The notes below the pieces were generated by a model. That model was not told the origin of the DNA. It was given only the letters and a program-made list of their open reading frames with translations, and did not search any database. This document shows, piece by piece, positions 45,601-57,371 of a stretch of DNA of 64,000 nucleotides. Position 1 is the first letter of the stretch. The number at the start of each line of letters is the position of its first letter. This DNA comes from Pogostemon cablin (lineage: Eukaryota > Streptophyta > Magnoliopsida > Lamiales > Lamiaceae). The DNA lies in NCBI GenBank assembly GCA_023678885.1, contig CM043012.1, forward strand, positions 14,482,036 to 14,546,035, in the 5' to 3' direction. Made by a program: the position numbers and the translations under genes.

Positions 45601-45890
45601 AATCTCCAACATTTTCTAATTGAAATTACGATGGATGTGATTAACTTACAACTTAGAGAACTCAATGATCAATTTGATGAGGTTAATACTGAATTGTTCA
45701 TATGCATGTCTTACTGAAGTCCTTAAGATAGCTTCTCTTATTTTGACAAGAAACATTTATTTAGACTTGTCTCATTTTATCTTTCTTAGTTTACGAGTAT
45801 TGATTTGATGGCTGTAAAATGTCAACTTGATAATAAATACCAGATAATTCTTCGATAGCTTCATTAAAAATTGCAAGACTTCACATAAAG
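42690..45890 (+). pseudogene. hAT-type (TTF zinc-finger) transposase relic
   Basis: N-terminal part: DYPPNQRNAVRKTYILKG, KKYDWLEYINKKDATYCFSC, then YLFKHE, the TTF-type zinc-finger region of plant ZMYM/hAT-like transposases. After the 43039-44184 insertion it continues FRSWNKSNRFETHVGGVKSS, FILRQGLACRRYDE (frame-shifted), NMKDNTCAYYVHYFSHLLQL, NMVGVSCKRRELIRESQA, DTRW (about 45178-45189), and ELNDQFDEVNTELFICM near 45660-45715. The C-terminal dimerisation region is missing. Many stops and shifts make it non-functional. In the family this enzyme would cut and insert hAT elements with 8-bp target duplications. Confidence 0.82.
43039..44184. mobile_element. Non-autonomous hAT element inserted in the hAT relic
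   Basis: The right end reads GTCAGGGCCGGCCCTG and the left end CAGCCCGGCCCAGAGG; the inverse of the right end begins CAGGGCCGGCCCTG, a common hAT terminal sequence. Flanking 8-bp sequences TGTGGGAG (43031-43038) and TGTGAGAG (44185-44192) differ at one position, fitting an aged hAT target duplication. The transposase reading of the host relic stops and resumes at these points. The 1146-bp interior is AT-rich and has no coding homology. Confidence 0.82.
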
Positions 45891-45894
45891 TAGT

Positions 45895-46982
45895 GCATGT
45901 ATCTCATTAATTAGGAAATAAAGTATGGCCAGTGGGTTCAAGTGCATAAAAATTACATATATGATCTCTATATTAAAAAGATGCTTGTAACATTTTATAT
46001 GTTGAATTCCAATGAGTAGAAACATCTAAATTTTTTTAAATGAATGTTAATAGATTGACAATATTTTTTCATCCTTTAATCACGCAGGATTTCTCATTAT
46101 ATATCATATAGCATCTTTAATAGGACTAATATGTTCTCTCAACTATTATAAAGCATCTTGAACACATAAATTCAATATATGGCAAATACATCTAACATGA
46201 AAAAAACTACCACCAATTGATGGTTTGCAAATGTCAATAAGGGGTTCTAAACTAGCAGTATTAGCACTAGCATTATCAAATGAAATTATAAAAAATTTGT
46301 GGTCAAATTATGCTCTTGCAAAATAGTATTAATTTTGTGAGCAATATTTACCGTGGTATGTGGAACATCAAAAGCTCTATAAGCAATTAATCGTTTTTGT
46401 ATAGTCCATGAACTATCAATCCATTGACAAGTAATAACCATATAATCCGCACGCTGTCAAGAATTACTCCAAATATCCGAACATATAGAAACTTTATGAG
46501 GTATATTTGTTAAAATTTGATTTAAAATCAATTTATACTCCAAAACAACTCTTATAAGATCATTTTTACATTTATTACGATGCAATGGTGGAGTTTGAGG
46601 ATTTAAAGTGAGATTAACCCAATTTTGAAAAAAAATTATTTTCGGCAAAGTTGAAAGGCTAATGTTTGGTGCACAAAAGTTTAAGATAACATCTTAAATA
46701 ATTTGGCTCATTAAATTTAAAAAGAGCATTACCTCCCGGAGAACCTCCTTCTATTCCAGACGAAAACCCTGTGAATCCTCTTCCTATTTGTGTTTGATTC
46801 ATTGTGATGTCAATCTTATCCGGATGCTTTTTTTGCATATGCTCAATGAAAGTTCCATATCCTCCACCATGCTTGAATTTATAAATGGTGCAACAATGGT
46901 TGCAACTTACTTTATAATCTTTTGAATTTTCCATCAATTCTTTCTTGAAGTGAATGGTGAATATATTCGAACGTAAAGTTTG
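45895..46982 (-). pseudogene. Ac/RICESLEEPER-type hAT transposase relic, N-terminal half
   Basis: From the 5' side: KDYKVSCNHCCTIYKFKHGG, then HMQKKHPD, a zf-BED finger (C-x2-C ... H-x4-H). FKFNEPN follows, then NLTLNPQTPPLHR, HKVSICSDIWSN (the D of SDIWS is the first catalytic Asp of hAT enzymes), and in changing frames SFDNASANTASLEPL (second Asp block) and FHVRCICHIFNLCVQD. Stops and shifts are numerous. The 5' end is cut at 46983 by the Tekay LTR, and the C-terminal dimerisation domain is absent. It converges with the TTF-type relic. Confidence 0.85.
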
Positions 46983-48839
46983 TGTAACACCCCGGGTTAC
47001 GCTACTAGATATACAATTCCAAATATAAAAATAAAGGGGTTGAGAATGCACAGCGATAATAATAAAAAAATCCCCAAAGCGATAACATAGTAAAGTAAAA
47101 ATGACATAAAGATTATTTTACATATTAGAATCTACTCACCCGAGTAGAGTGAAATATCCAAAATAGGTACATTCAGATGATATATCTGAAATAAAGTTCT
47201 AACAAAATACCAAAATATGGGACATAATATAAAGTCTTGTAGGAGCTTGGGACAACTGCAGGGGACTCTTCATCTTCTAAACCTTGAACTGAAAATCAAT
47301 ATGGGGTGAGCGTCTAAAATACACTCAGTGCGTTAACTTAAATGATTGCATAGTTAAAAATAGATATGCATGCCAAATATACCATAAAATGTAACATATG
47401 TCAATTTATAAAATAATTTTGTGCATTTTCGTTCGATAACTCATTGAAAATATTTTAGACCGAACTGTCATTCGATAACTTGTGTTAGTTGGTATATGTG
47501 CATCGAATCGTCATTCAATACAAGTATTGGTAGATTTGAATTTTTTTAGTAACGAACCATCGCCCGATAACTTGTGTTAGTTGGTATATATGCACCGAGT
47601 CGTCACCCCATACAAGTGTTAGTAGGAAAATATTTATCATCGAATTAAAAGCACACATGACACATAACATGACCTAAGTAATACATAACACATTTTAACA
47701 AGGCAATCATGACAATAATGTTGCACTCGGTGAAGAGTGAAAGTTACCCCACCTTGAAGCTTATTGAAAGTGTGTAAAGTGGACTAGGCTTGATCATTTA
47801 TCTCAGGTATGCCTGCAAGGGTATACTAAACTGATTCTACTTCTAGTAATAATTCCTATTACTTAAAAGAAATTTCTAATATTATTGTATAATTAAAATA
47901 AACTAATTATTAACTTAAGAAAATAATAATAGCTCATCCTTAAATAAAATAAGTTAAAATAAAATGATTATACTTAAAATAATAAATAGAAATGCAATAA
48001 AAGTTCAAATAGTAATTTAATGATCTTAGTCTATAACTCTAGTAATAAATCGTAACATTAAAAATATGGATACAAAAGACATTAATTTTATTAAAAACGG
48101 ATATTAAATAAAGATTATGTACCTAAAATAATAATAATTGTAAAATTATAATTAATATTTAAAAGAAATAAATCAAATTAAATTATAAAATATATTAAGT
48201 TAAAATATATTACAATGCGCATGCAGTAACTATGTACTGCAACAACAATTGATTCGTTTTAGAATTTTCAAAATTTATTTATTTATTTATTATTAATATA
48301 TATATTTTTTTTTATAAATTGCAATCAAGTTCATGCATTATATTAAATTCTCATTTAAACTTACCCTAAACTTTAAACTTATTACAAAATGACTCAACTT
48401 GAGTTATACAACTCTGTTTGAAAATTCAAAAGTACTTATGGAGTCCTCGCAAGGCGAGGATCACATGAATACCAATTTTTCATGAAAATAAAGAAGTTTA
48501 AATGAGACACAATTTTAAATCGAAGTGGGTTAATGAGACACAATTTTAAATCGAAGTGGGTTTCTTCCCATCTTTTTCATTTCACGTCCAAACTCAAAAC
48601 TAATTATATGTTTGTGATCCTCGTGAGGAGAGCTTCAAAATGGCCTATAATATCAATGTTATATCCCAACAAAATACGCCATTAAAGGGTTAAAGCTTCG
48701 ATGAAGCTTTTTTAAATTATAGCACATCTATTTCATAAAAGAATTATATATATAGAATCTATGCATCGAGACGATCATTTTGGTATATAACATGTTAAGG
48801 ATTATCAAAGAATCGAGAATTCCTCGAAACATCAGTGAG

Positions 48840-48940
<101 letters not shown>

Positions 48941-49146
48941 CAATTGCTTCAACTAATTCTACTCTTATTAACTTACCTCTCTTACACAGTCAGTTTGAAG
49001 ATATTGTGTGAATTCTCCTTCACCTTTCCCACTTACCTTTCGGCTGTGAACGTATATAAAGTTAAAGATGAATCACAACCCTTATCCTTATCTGATATAA
49101 GCTAGTAAATTAGGCACTAGATCTTACAACTCATCAATCACATGTC

Positions 49147-49255
<109 letters not shown>

Positions 49256-49344
49256 TATTATTATTATTATATATAATATAAATATATATTTATGGTGGTA
49301 TTACATCCACCTCTACTAAAATAAAAATTTTGCTCTCGAAATTT

Positions 49345-50720
49345 CACTTACTAAGTATGGGTAGATTCAGATATTTATTTCGTATGTCATCTTCGCGTTA
49401 CCACTTCGCTTCTTATTTATTGTGTCTACTCCATTGATTCTTGACTAAAGTAACTTCACGATTCCTTAACTTATGAACTTTCTTGTCAAGAATGGCGATA
49501 GAAAATTCCTCGTACGCTAAGTTGTCATCGATTGTCATAACCTCGTGGTTAACAACTTGGCTTGGATCAAATATATATTTCCGTAGCATGGACACGTGAA
49601 ATATATCATGTACTATAGCTAACTCAGGTGGTAAAGCTAATTTGTACGCCAACTCGCCAATCTGTTCCAAAATCTCGTAAGGCCCAATCTATCTTTGCTT
49701 GAGTTTTCCTTTCCTTCCAAAGTGAGAAATTCCTTTCATTGGTGAGACTTTGAGAAAAACTTTATCTCCTTCCTGGAACTGCAAATCTTTGCGTCTCTTA
49801 TCAGCGTAGGACTTCTGTCGATTTTGCGCTATCAAAATTCTTATTCTGATCTTTTCAATCGCTTCCACTGTCTTTTCTACAATCTCTGGTCCTAGAACTT
49901 TCTTCTCACCAACTTCGTCCCAATTGAGGGAAGATCTACACTTCCTTCTGTAGAGTGCTTCATAAGGGGCCATGCCTATCGTGGCTTGAAAACTGTAATT
50001 GTAAACAAACTCTATCAATGGAATGTATATTTTCCAACTTTCATCAAAATCTAAAATGCATGCCCTTAGCATGTCTTCCAATGTTTGAATAGTCTTTTCA
50101 GACTGGCCATCAGTTTGCTGGTGAAACGGTGTGCTAAACTTAAGTTTTGTGCCCATTGTGTTTTGTAAGCTATGCTAGAATTTTGATGTAAATCTTAGAT
50201 CTCAATCCGAAACTATAGAAAATGGTACACCATGTAATCTGACAACTTCTTCTAGATAGATTTGTGCAAGCTTATCCATTTCGTGTGTCATTTTGACTGG
50301 AAGAAAATGCGCTGACTTGGTCAAACGATCCACTATCACCCATATAGCTTGATTTTCTCGCACTGATCTTGGTAATCCAGTAACGAAATCCATTGTAATG
50401 TGCTCTCATTTCCACTCAGAAATCTCTAATGGCTTCAAGAGACATGAGGGTCGTTAATGCTCTGCTTTTACTTGTTGAACAAGTCATACACTTTTGGATT
50501 GACAAGCCTATATCCATCTTCATATTTCTCCACCAAAATGCATTCTTCTAGTTTTGGTACATCTTGGTACCTCCTGGATGTATCGTGTACGGAGTACAAT
50601 GAGCCTCTAACAAAATTTCTCTAATAAGATTCTCATTTTTAGGAACACATAATCTTTTTCCAAAGACGAGTGCCCCATCGTCAGTGAGACGAATCCCTTT
50701 CCTTCTCCAATCTCCACGCA
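49345..50720 (-). pseudogene. Tekay integrase with chromodomain-like tail
   Basis: The core reads MDFVTGLPRSVRENQAIWVI (first D), VVRLHGVPFSIVSD (second D, followed by a stop), then FSTPFHQQTDGQSEKTIQTL (Glu in QSEKT). GMAPYEALYRRKCRSSLNWD, RKDLQFQEGDKVFLKVSPM and FGRKGKL precede a stop near 49691. After it come EQIGELAYKLALPPELA and VHDIFHVSMLRKYIFDPSQV. KVHKLRNREVTLVKNQWSRH is the start of the chromodomain, with its Trp kept, but two stops follow (about 49410 and 49395). Chromodomains steer integration to heterochromatin. Confidence 0.9.
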
Positions 50721-51533
50721 TTCCTTAATTTTTCTGAGAAATTCGTCTCCATCTTGGAGTTCCTTAACTCTATCTCTTAGGGAAGGGTTAAACAGTAACA
50801 CATTTAATACTACTTGAATGCTACTTGGAGGTATCAAGACTTCCAAACTCATCTGAGAGAACTCAGCCATCAATAATTCTTGGTTTGTTATAGAGCAGGC
50901 TAATTCCCCTTTTCCTTTTCTTCTTAAAGTATCTGCTACCACATTTGCTTTCCCTGGATGGTACAATATTGTATAATCGTAATCCTTGACTAATTCCAAC
51001 CATCTTCTTTGCCTCATGTTTAATTCCTTTTGTTCGAAGAAGTATTTTAAGCTCTTGTGATCCGTGTAAATTTGACATTTTACTCCATATAGATAATGTC
51101 TCCAAATTTTTAGGGCATGTATCACCGCTTCCAGTTCTAAATCATGAGTTGGATAGTCCTGTTCATGGATCTTGAGTTGTCTAGACACATAGGCAACTAA
51201 TTTATCACGTTGCATTAGAATACATCCCAATCCTTGCTTTGAAGCATCACTATAGATGACAAATCCTTCTATCCCATCAGGAATTGTCAGTATATGTGCA
51301 GTGACCAATTTCTGTTTGAGAAAGTTGAAACTCTTTTCACACTCTTCCGTCCAATGGAACTTAACTTTCTTGCGAGTTAATCTCGTCAAGGGCCCTACAA
51401 TCTTCAAAAATCCCTCAATAAATATTCTGTAATATCCAGCCAATCCAATAAAACTCCATACTTCTCCTACATTCGTAGGTGTCTTCCATTTCTCATTGCT
51501 TCCACCTTGGCCGGATTCACCTCGATTCCTCAA
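50721..51533 (-). pseudogene. Tekay RNase H and connection domain
   Basis: This is the longest clean reading of the element. GEVWSFIGLAGYYRIFIEGF and FHWTEECEKSFNFLKQKL form the connection. RNase H has GFVIYSDASKQGLGCILMQR (first D), DLELEAVIHALKIWRHYLYG (E), CQIYTDHKSLKYFFEQKELN (second D) and HPGKANVVADTLRR (last D), so all four acidic positions are intact. The reading continues toward the integrase N-terminus without a stop to 50607, the upstream end being a frameshift around 51530. Probably inactive only because of its surroundings. Confidence 0.92.
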
Positions 51534-52430
51534 GCTGACACAATGTGCCTAAGAAAGACGACTTTGTCTAACCAAAACTCACATTTCTTGAATTTGGCAT
51601 ACAACTTTTCTCTTCTTAGTGTCTCTAGAACGATCCTCATGTGTTTTTCATGTTGCTCCCAATCTCTGGAATACAATAAGATATCATTAATGAATATGAT
51701 CACGAATTTGTCCAAGTATGAGTGGAAAACACGATTCATCAAATCTATAAAAATTGTTGGTGCATTGCTAAGTCCAAAAGGCATCACCACGAACTCATAA
51801 TGCCCGTAACATGTTCTAAAAGCGATCTTCAAATGTCGCTTTACTTTATTCGCACTTGATGATATCTCGATCTCAGATCTATCTTGGAGCATACGCTAGC
51901 ACTGCCCAGTTGATAAAATAGATCCTCAATCCTTGACAAGGGATACCTATTCTTGACTGTAAGCTTATTCAGTTCTCGATAATCGATACACATCCTAAAC
52001 GAACCATTTTTCTTCTTTACGAAAAAAACAGGTGCTCCCCAAGGTGAAACACTAGGGCTTATGAGAGTTCTTGTAATTGGATCTTCAATTCTTGCAACTC
52101 CTTTAGTGCCATTTGATAAGGTGCTTTTGAAACTGGTGCTGCTCTCGGTACCAGATCAATTGTGAATTCAACTTGCCTTTCAGGTGGCAAGCCTGGTAAG
52201 TCTTCTTGAAACACATCTTTGTATTCCCGCACAATAGGAACATCCTCTAAGCTCATCTTTCCGCCTTTACTTTCCATGATTCTCACCAAGAATGCTTGAC
52301 ATCCATATTTCTTCATCATTTTAATCGCTTTCATTGCAGTTATAACTCGCGGTACTACTCCAGCTTTTGTTCCATGAAATGTAAACTTCTCATCTTCTGG
52401 GAATTGGAACTGCACTTTATTTCACGACAT
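51530..52430 (-). pseudogene. Tekay reverse transcriptase
   Basis: The pre-RT segment is VREYKDVFQEDLPGLPPERQ and VEFTIDLVPRAAPVSKAPYQ. RT finger motifs lie in several frames at 51890-52058, then KIAFRTCYGHYEFVVMPFGL and SNAPTIFIDLMNRVFHSYLD. The catalytic box reads FINDILLYSR where Tekay elements have FIDDILxYS: the first of the two catalytic Asp residues is Asn, which would abolish activity. EKHMRIVLETLRREKLYAKF and KKCEFWLDKVVFLRHIVS close the domain. Confidence 0.92.
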
Positions 52431-52760
52431 ATAATCACAGCATGATTAGCTCTAAGCCAATCCATCCCTAAAATTATATCAAAATCTTTTATCGCAATTA
52501 CGTGGAGGTCTGCAGATAGGACTCTGTCATTCACCTATATCTTCACATTTTTGCACAACTTCTTGGTTCGGATGAAGTTACCCGAAGGTATTCTAACCTC
52601 AAGAGTTGATTTGTCTTACTCTTTAAAATTATTTTCTACTTTCTTATACATCTTAGTAGATATAAATGAATGAGTAGCTCTCATATCGAAAAGTATAAGA
52701 GCAGGAGTGCCAAATACTAATAGCATACCTGCCATTGTTTATGGTTCTTCTTTGGCTTCT
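52431..52760 (-). pseudogene. Tekay aspartic protease
   Basis: The frame reads ALILFDMRATHSFISTKMYK, where the family active site is D-S/T-G-A-(T/S)-H-S-F. Here it is D-M-R-A-T-H-S-F, so the second and third catalytic-loop residues are changed. VNDRVLSADLHVIAIKDFDI, then ILGMDWLRANHAV follows, the usual end of the domain. Stops occur at about 52617 and 52540. Not functional. Confidence 0.82.
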
Positions 52761-53762
52761 TGTTGTGTCATAGCATATGCACGCACTGGTCTAGCACTCT
52801 ATTCTTCTGCGGCTTTAGACTTTGGGCATTCTAGTAAGGTGTGTTCCGGTTGACAACATCGATAGCATATTCTAGTTCTATATAAGCATCTCCAAGGTGA
52901 TTCTTTCCGCATTTCGGGCAGAGAGAATTTGTTCCGAGTGGCAATGATCCTGATCCTCGCCCGATTTTTATTTGCTTATTCTGAATATTATGGTTTCCTT
53001 TTCCGATCACCGGTCCTCCCCACTTGCGCTTTGCAAGTATCTCTATTGCCTTTTTATTATAATTGATGTTGTTCTTCTATCGAGATTCAATTTCTTGAGC
53101 TCTGGAAAATTCTTTTTCAAAGGTCATTGTTCCTTGTCCTGCTAAGATGGTGCTAATCTCATATTACAATCCCTTTTCAAATCGCCTACCTTTCTTCTCT
53201 TTCGTGTTCACAAGGTATGTGACAAATCTGGAGAGCTGATTGAATTCTCGTTCATATTCGAGAACACTAATTGTTTCTTATTTTAAGTGCAAAAATTCAC
53301 TTTTCTTTTCATCTCGGTACGACTGAGGCATGTAGTTTTAAATGATCACATCTTTGAAGTCTTCCCATGTCATCCTAGCTTTTTGTTCAAGTGTCTTGGT
53401 ACGTCCAAAAGCCTCCCACCAGAAATCAACTTCACCCACAAATTGGAATACAGCGCACGCGATCTTCTGTGCATCAATGCAATCGAGATAGGTGAAAATC
53501 TTGTCCAACGATCTCAACCAAATATCAACTTCCGCAGGGTCCTCTGTTCCGTTGAATGTTAGTAGATTGAAACGTTAGAATTGTTCAATTACCAATGCTG
53601 CTTCATTTTTAGGAATATATTCTGGTGGTGGTCGTCGTAGAAAGTTTGCTCGAATTGTTGAGCTAATCCCCGAAGGATTGTCACTAAATCGTCTCCTAGG
53701 TCGCCATGAACATTTTCAAGATTCTCATTTGTAAGTAAGTTTTGTGGTCTTCTTCGACTCAT
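52761..53762 (-). pseudogene. Tekay gag with zinc knuckles
   Basis: An ATG at 53762 opens MSRRRPQNLLTNENLENVHG, and a capsid-type helical region FEQTFYDDHHQ follows. The rest (53580-53000) matches Gag only in pieces over different frames, for example 'MTFEKEFSRAQEIE' near 53110. Two zinc-knuckle remnants stand near 52833-52925: CPKCGKNHLGDA and, one frame over, CYRCCQPEHTLLEC, which keeps the C-x2-C-x4-H-x4-C spacing. Shifts and stops are abundant. Confidence 0.78.
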
Positions 53763-53829
53763 GATCTGCTCAAAGTTTTTATACTCGTCATTATCATATG
53801 ATGGTATATCATTTAAACACGATACGTAA

Positions 53830-53880
53830 AATACATAAACACACACACACACACATAAATATATTTATATATATATTAGT
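53830..53880. repeat. Short CA/TA microsatellite
   Basis: ACACACACACACACATAAAT followed by TATATATAT lies just upstream of the Tekay gag start. Confidence 0.9.
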
Positions 53881-54069
53881 AATAGCAAATTGGTGTCGTT
53901 GGCACTTTGATCGTTATGTATACATATGCTTCTAAAAGTCATTCTTAGTCTAAAATACTATCAAAAGGGCCTATTAAGTGACACATCTAAGCTACCTATA
54001 TACATCACCCAATTATGGGTTAAAAAGGTTCCATCTACTGGAACGTGTCGCTACTAACTATAGCAAAAT

Positions 54070-54607
54070 CATAATAGGCCTATGTTAAGCTAACCACTAG
54101 GGTACCCTGATCATCCACCTTATCATCAGCAATAGCCCTATCGTCAACCTCAAAATCTCCAGGCACATCAATGAATATCTCCACAGATCCATTGGTACTG
54201 CAATAAGGAACTGCATCATTGGCACACCGAAAAATCCAACAGGAGCGAGAGGTGCATGACCATGAAGAAGCAATATGTCGTACAAGCCGGAATTGAAAGC
54301 CACGGAATTCAGCTCGTGCCCGGCCCGGAGGAGCCACAAACATCTCGTGATAAATCTATTGGGCAAGGTCAACCCATAAGCCGGGTAAGATATGAATAAG
54401 AATGAAGCAATACTATAACTTAGTCACCCTCCATGCTCCGTGAAAGTCCTCATGGTATATGATAGCCATTAAGGCTATGTGATTACCTAAATCGTCAACC
54501 TCCATTCTTCCACGAAGTGCAGCTCGCTGAGCCCTAACAGCATTAATATGCAAGATTGCTGCGTCCATCTGGTTTACACAATTTAAACTTACTCTAAGGT
54601 CATTCAA
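54070..54607 (-). other. Tekay leader with overlapping open readings of unknown identity
   Basis: Between the primer-binding site and gag. The minus strand is open in one frame at 54607-54413 (HINAVRAQRAALRGRMEVDD, then MAIIYHEDFHGAWR) and in two overlapping frames at 54372-54080 (RARAEFRGFQFRLVRH in one; FLIAVPMDLWRYSLMC in the other). I recognise no family. It could be leader sequence that is open by chance, or an extra ORF of this element. No zinc, protease or envelope motif is seen. Confidence 0.4.
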
Positions 54608-54745
54608 ATATTAAAGAATTTAAAACATTAAAGAATTAAAATAATCACACATAAAAATCTAATTACGGTGTAGTCATAGAATAGTCAATCCTAGGGTACG
54701 GTATAAAATTCTAAGTCAGGTACTTGAGCAAGTCTTAGATAGACT

Positions 54746-54755
54746 GCTCTGATAC
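54746..54755 (-). other. Tekay primer-binding site (tRNA-iMet type, mutated)
   Basis: On the minus strand GTATCAGAGC lies 5 bases after the 5' LTR end; the usual site is TGGTATCAGAGC, and the first two bases are changed here (CG). It marks minus orientation. Confidence 0.8.
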
Positions 54756-54760
54756 GACGT

Positions 54761-56606
54761 TGTAACGCTCTGGGTTACGCTATGAGGTTGTGACGCTACT
54801 AGATATATAATTCCCATTATAAAAAAAAGGAGTTGAGAATGCACAACAGAAATAATAAAAAAAATCTCCAAAGCGATAACATAGTAAAGTAAAAGTGACA
54901 TAAAGATTATTTTACATATCAGCGTCTACTCACCTGAGTAGAGTGAAATATCCAAAAAAAAGTACGTTCAGATGATATATCTGAAATAAAGTTCTATCAA
55001 AATACCAAAATATGGGACATAATATAAAGTCTTGTAGGGGCTTGGGACAAGTGCAGGGGACTCTTCATCTTCTAAACCTTGAGCTGAAAATCAATATGGG
55101 GTGAGCGTCTAAAATACACTCAGTGCGTTAACTTAAATGATTTCAAAGTTAAAAATAGATATGCATGTCAAATATACCATAAAATGTAACATATGTCAAT
55201 TTAATAAAATAATTTTGCACATTTTCGTTCGATAACTCATTGAAAATATTTTAGACCGAACCGTCATTCGATAACTTGTGTTAGTTGGTATATGTGCATC
55301 GAATCGTCATTCAATACAAGTATTAGTAGATTTGAAATATTTTTAGTACCGAACCGTCGCCTGATAACTTGTGTTAGTTGGTATATGTGCACCGAGTCGT
55401 CACCCCATACAAGTTTTAGTAGGAAAATATTTATTATCGAATTAAAAGCACACATGACACATAACATGACCTAAGTAACACATATCATATTTTAACATGG
55501 CAATCATGACATATAATGTTGCACTCGGTGAAGAGTGAAAGTTACCCCACCTTGAAGCTTATTGAAAGTGTGTAAAGTGGACTAGGCTTGATCGTTTATC
55601 TCAGGTATGCCTGCAAGTGTTTACTAAATTGAGTTCTACTTCTAATAATAATTTCTATTACTTAAAAGAAATTTTTAATATTATAATAAAATTAAAATAA
55701 ACTAATTATTAACTTAAGAAAATAATAATAGCTCATCGGTAAATAAAATAAGTTAAAGTAAAATGATTATACTTAAAATAATAAATAGAAATACAATAAA
55801 AGTTCAAATAATAATTTAACGATCTTAGTTACAACTCTAGTAATAAATCGTAATTTTAAAAATATGGATACAAACAACATTAATTTTATTAAAAACGGAT
55901 ATTAAATAAAGATTTTGTACCTAAAATAATAATAATTGTAAAATTATAATTAATATTTAAAAGAAATAAATCAAATTAAATTAAAAAATATTAAATTAAA
56001 ATATATTATAATGCGCATGCAGTAACTATGTACTGCAACAACAGTTGATTCGTTTTAGAATTTTCCAAATTATTTATTTATTTATTATTAGTATATTTTT
56101 TTATAAATTGCAATCAAGTCCCTGCATTATATTAAATTATTATTTAAACTTACTCTAAACTTTATACTTATTACAAAATGACCCAACTTGAGTTATACAA
56201 CTCTATTTGAAAATTCGAAAGTACTTATGGAGTTCTCACAATGCGAGGATCACATGCATACCAATTTTTCATGAAAATAACAAAATTTAAATGGGACACA
56301 ATTTTAACTCGAAGTAGGTTTCTTTCCATCTTTTTCATTTCACGTCCAAACTCAAAACTAATTATATATTTGTGATCTCGTGAGGAGAGTTTTAAAATGG
56401 CCTATAATATCAAAGTTATATCCCATTGAAACAAAATACACCATTAAAGGGTTAAATGTTTCGATGGAGCTTTTCGAACTTATTGCACATCTATTTCATA
56501 AAAGAATTATATATATATGGAATCCACGCATTGAGACGATTATTTTCGTTTATAACATATTAAGGATTGTCAAAGAATCGAGAATTCCTCGAAGCATCAA
56601 TGAGTG

Positions 56607-56704
<98 letters not shown>

Positions 56705-56707
56705 ACA
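54761..56707 (-). repeat. Tekay 5' LTR, truncated
   Basis: Matches the 3' LTR from 46983 up to its AT microsatellite (AATGAGTGAAATATATATAT), then stops. The roughly 360 bp after the microsatellite in the complete copy, including the terminal GGTATTACA, are not found here. A 16-bp insertion near the start (TATGAGGTTGTGACGC) is specific to this copy. Confidence 0.87.
56610..56700. repeat. AT microsatellite at the truncated LTR end
   Basis: About 90 bp of AT dinucleotides directly before the Helitron-like end. Confidence 0.95.
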
Positions 56708-56735
56708 CTAGTATGAAACCCGCGTACAACGCGGG
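56708..56735 (-). mobile_element. Helitron-like 3' terminus
   Basis: On the minus strand the sequence is CCCGCGTTGTACGCGGG (7-bp stem, 3-base loop), 7 bases, then CTAG followed by T. A GC hairpin shortly before CTRR with insertion between A and T is the 3' end signature of Helitrons. The element would extend to the right. The TC 5' end is not identified and no Rep/helicase sequence is seen, so only this terminus is called. Confidence 0.55.
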
Positions 56736-57244
56736 ATCTTTTTATTATTATTCTTATTTTTTTATAATTAAATAATTCATGTTATATAACGTAACAACAT
56801 TAATTAAGAAAAAAAAATTTCTTCTTATAGCTAGACAATTTCTTACATCAATTTAAAGAATTTACAATAAATTATAACATTTGACTTTTGATAATGTAAC
56901 TTATAACTAAATCATGTAAAATTTAATATATGTGTACATATATTTTATTTATTTGAAAGAATCTTGACTTATATTTTTTTTAAATGTAACTTTATAACAT
57001 AATACAATTGAAAATTATTTATTACTCCCCCTGTCTCTCTAAAAAATGTGCAATCACATAGTTGTTAGTAAATCACTTTTTTGATTGTATTTAAGTGCAA
57101 TTATGATCAAAGTATGTAACTCTAATAAATCCTTAATTTTAAGGTTTGTCTAAAATAAATATCAATTATATATAAAAAATCTCAATTTATTCTTTTTTTT
57201 CTATACATGATTTGATTTGATACTAATTGATTTATTTATATTGT
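56736..57244. other. AT-rich sequence, possible Helitron interior
   Basis: No coding motif. CTCCCCCTGTCTCTCTAAAA at about 57027 resembles one end of a MITE, but the matching end is not visible. Confidence 0.4.
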
Positions 57245-57266
57245 ATATTTAATAATTGTAATTAAT
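57245..57266. repeat. LINE target-site duplication, 3' side
   Basis: ATATTTAATAATTGTAATTA, then AT, repeated at 63420-63441 with one mismatch. Confidence 0.82.
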
Positions 57267-57371
57267 CAAATAGAAGGTGTAGTATAAAGGAAAAGAAAAG
57301 GAGTCAGTTACAATGCATGTAAAGATGGTGAAATAATGGCCACACACGGCGAAGCCTCGCAGGGCCAAAAG

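Noticed and set aside
54761..56600. Second independent solo LTR
   Set aside because: The primer-binding site next to it and continuous internal sequence to the 46983-49305 LTR show that it is the 5' LTR of the same element.
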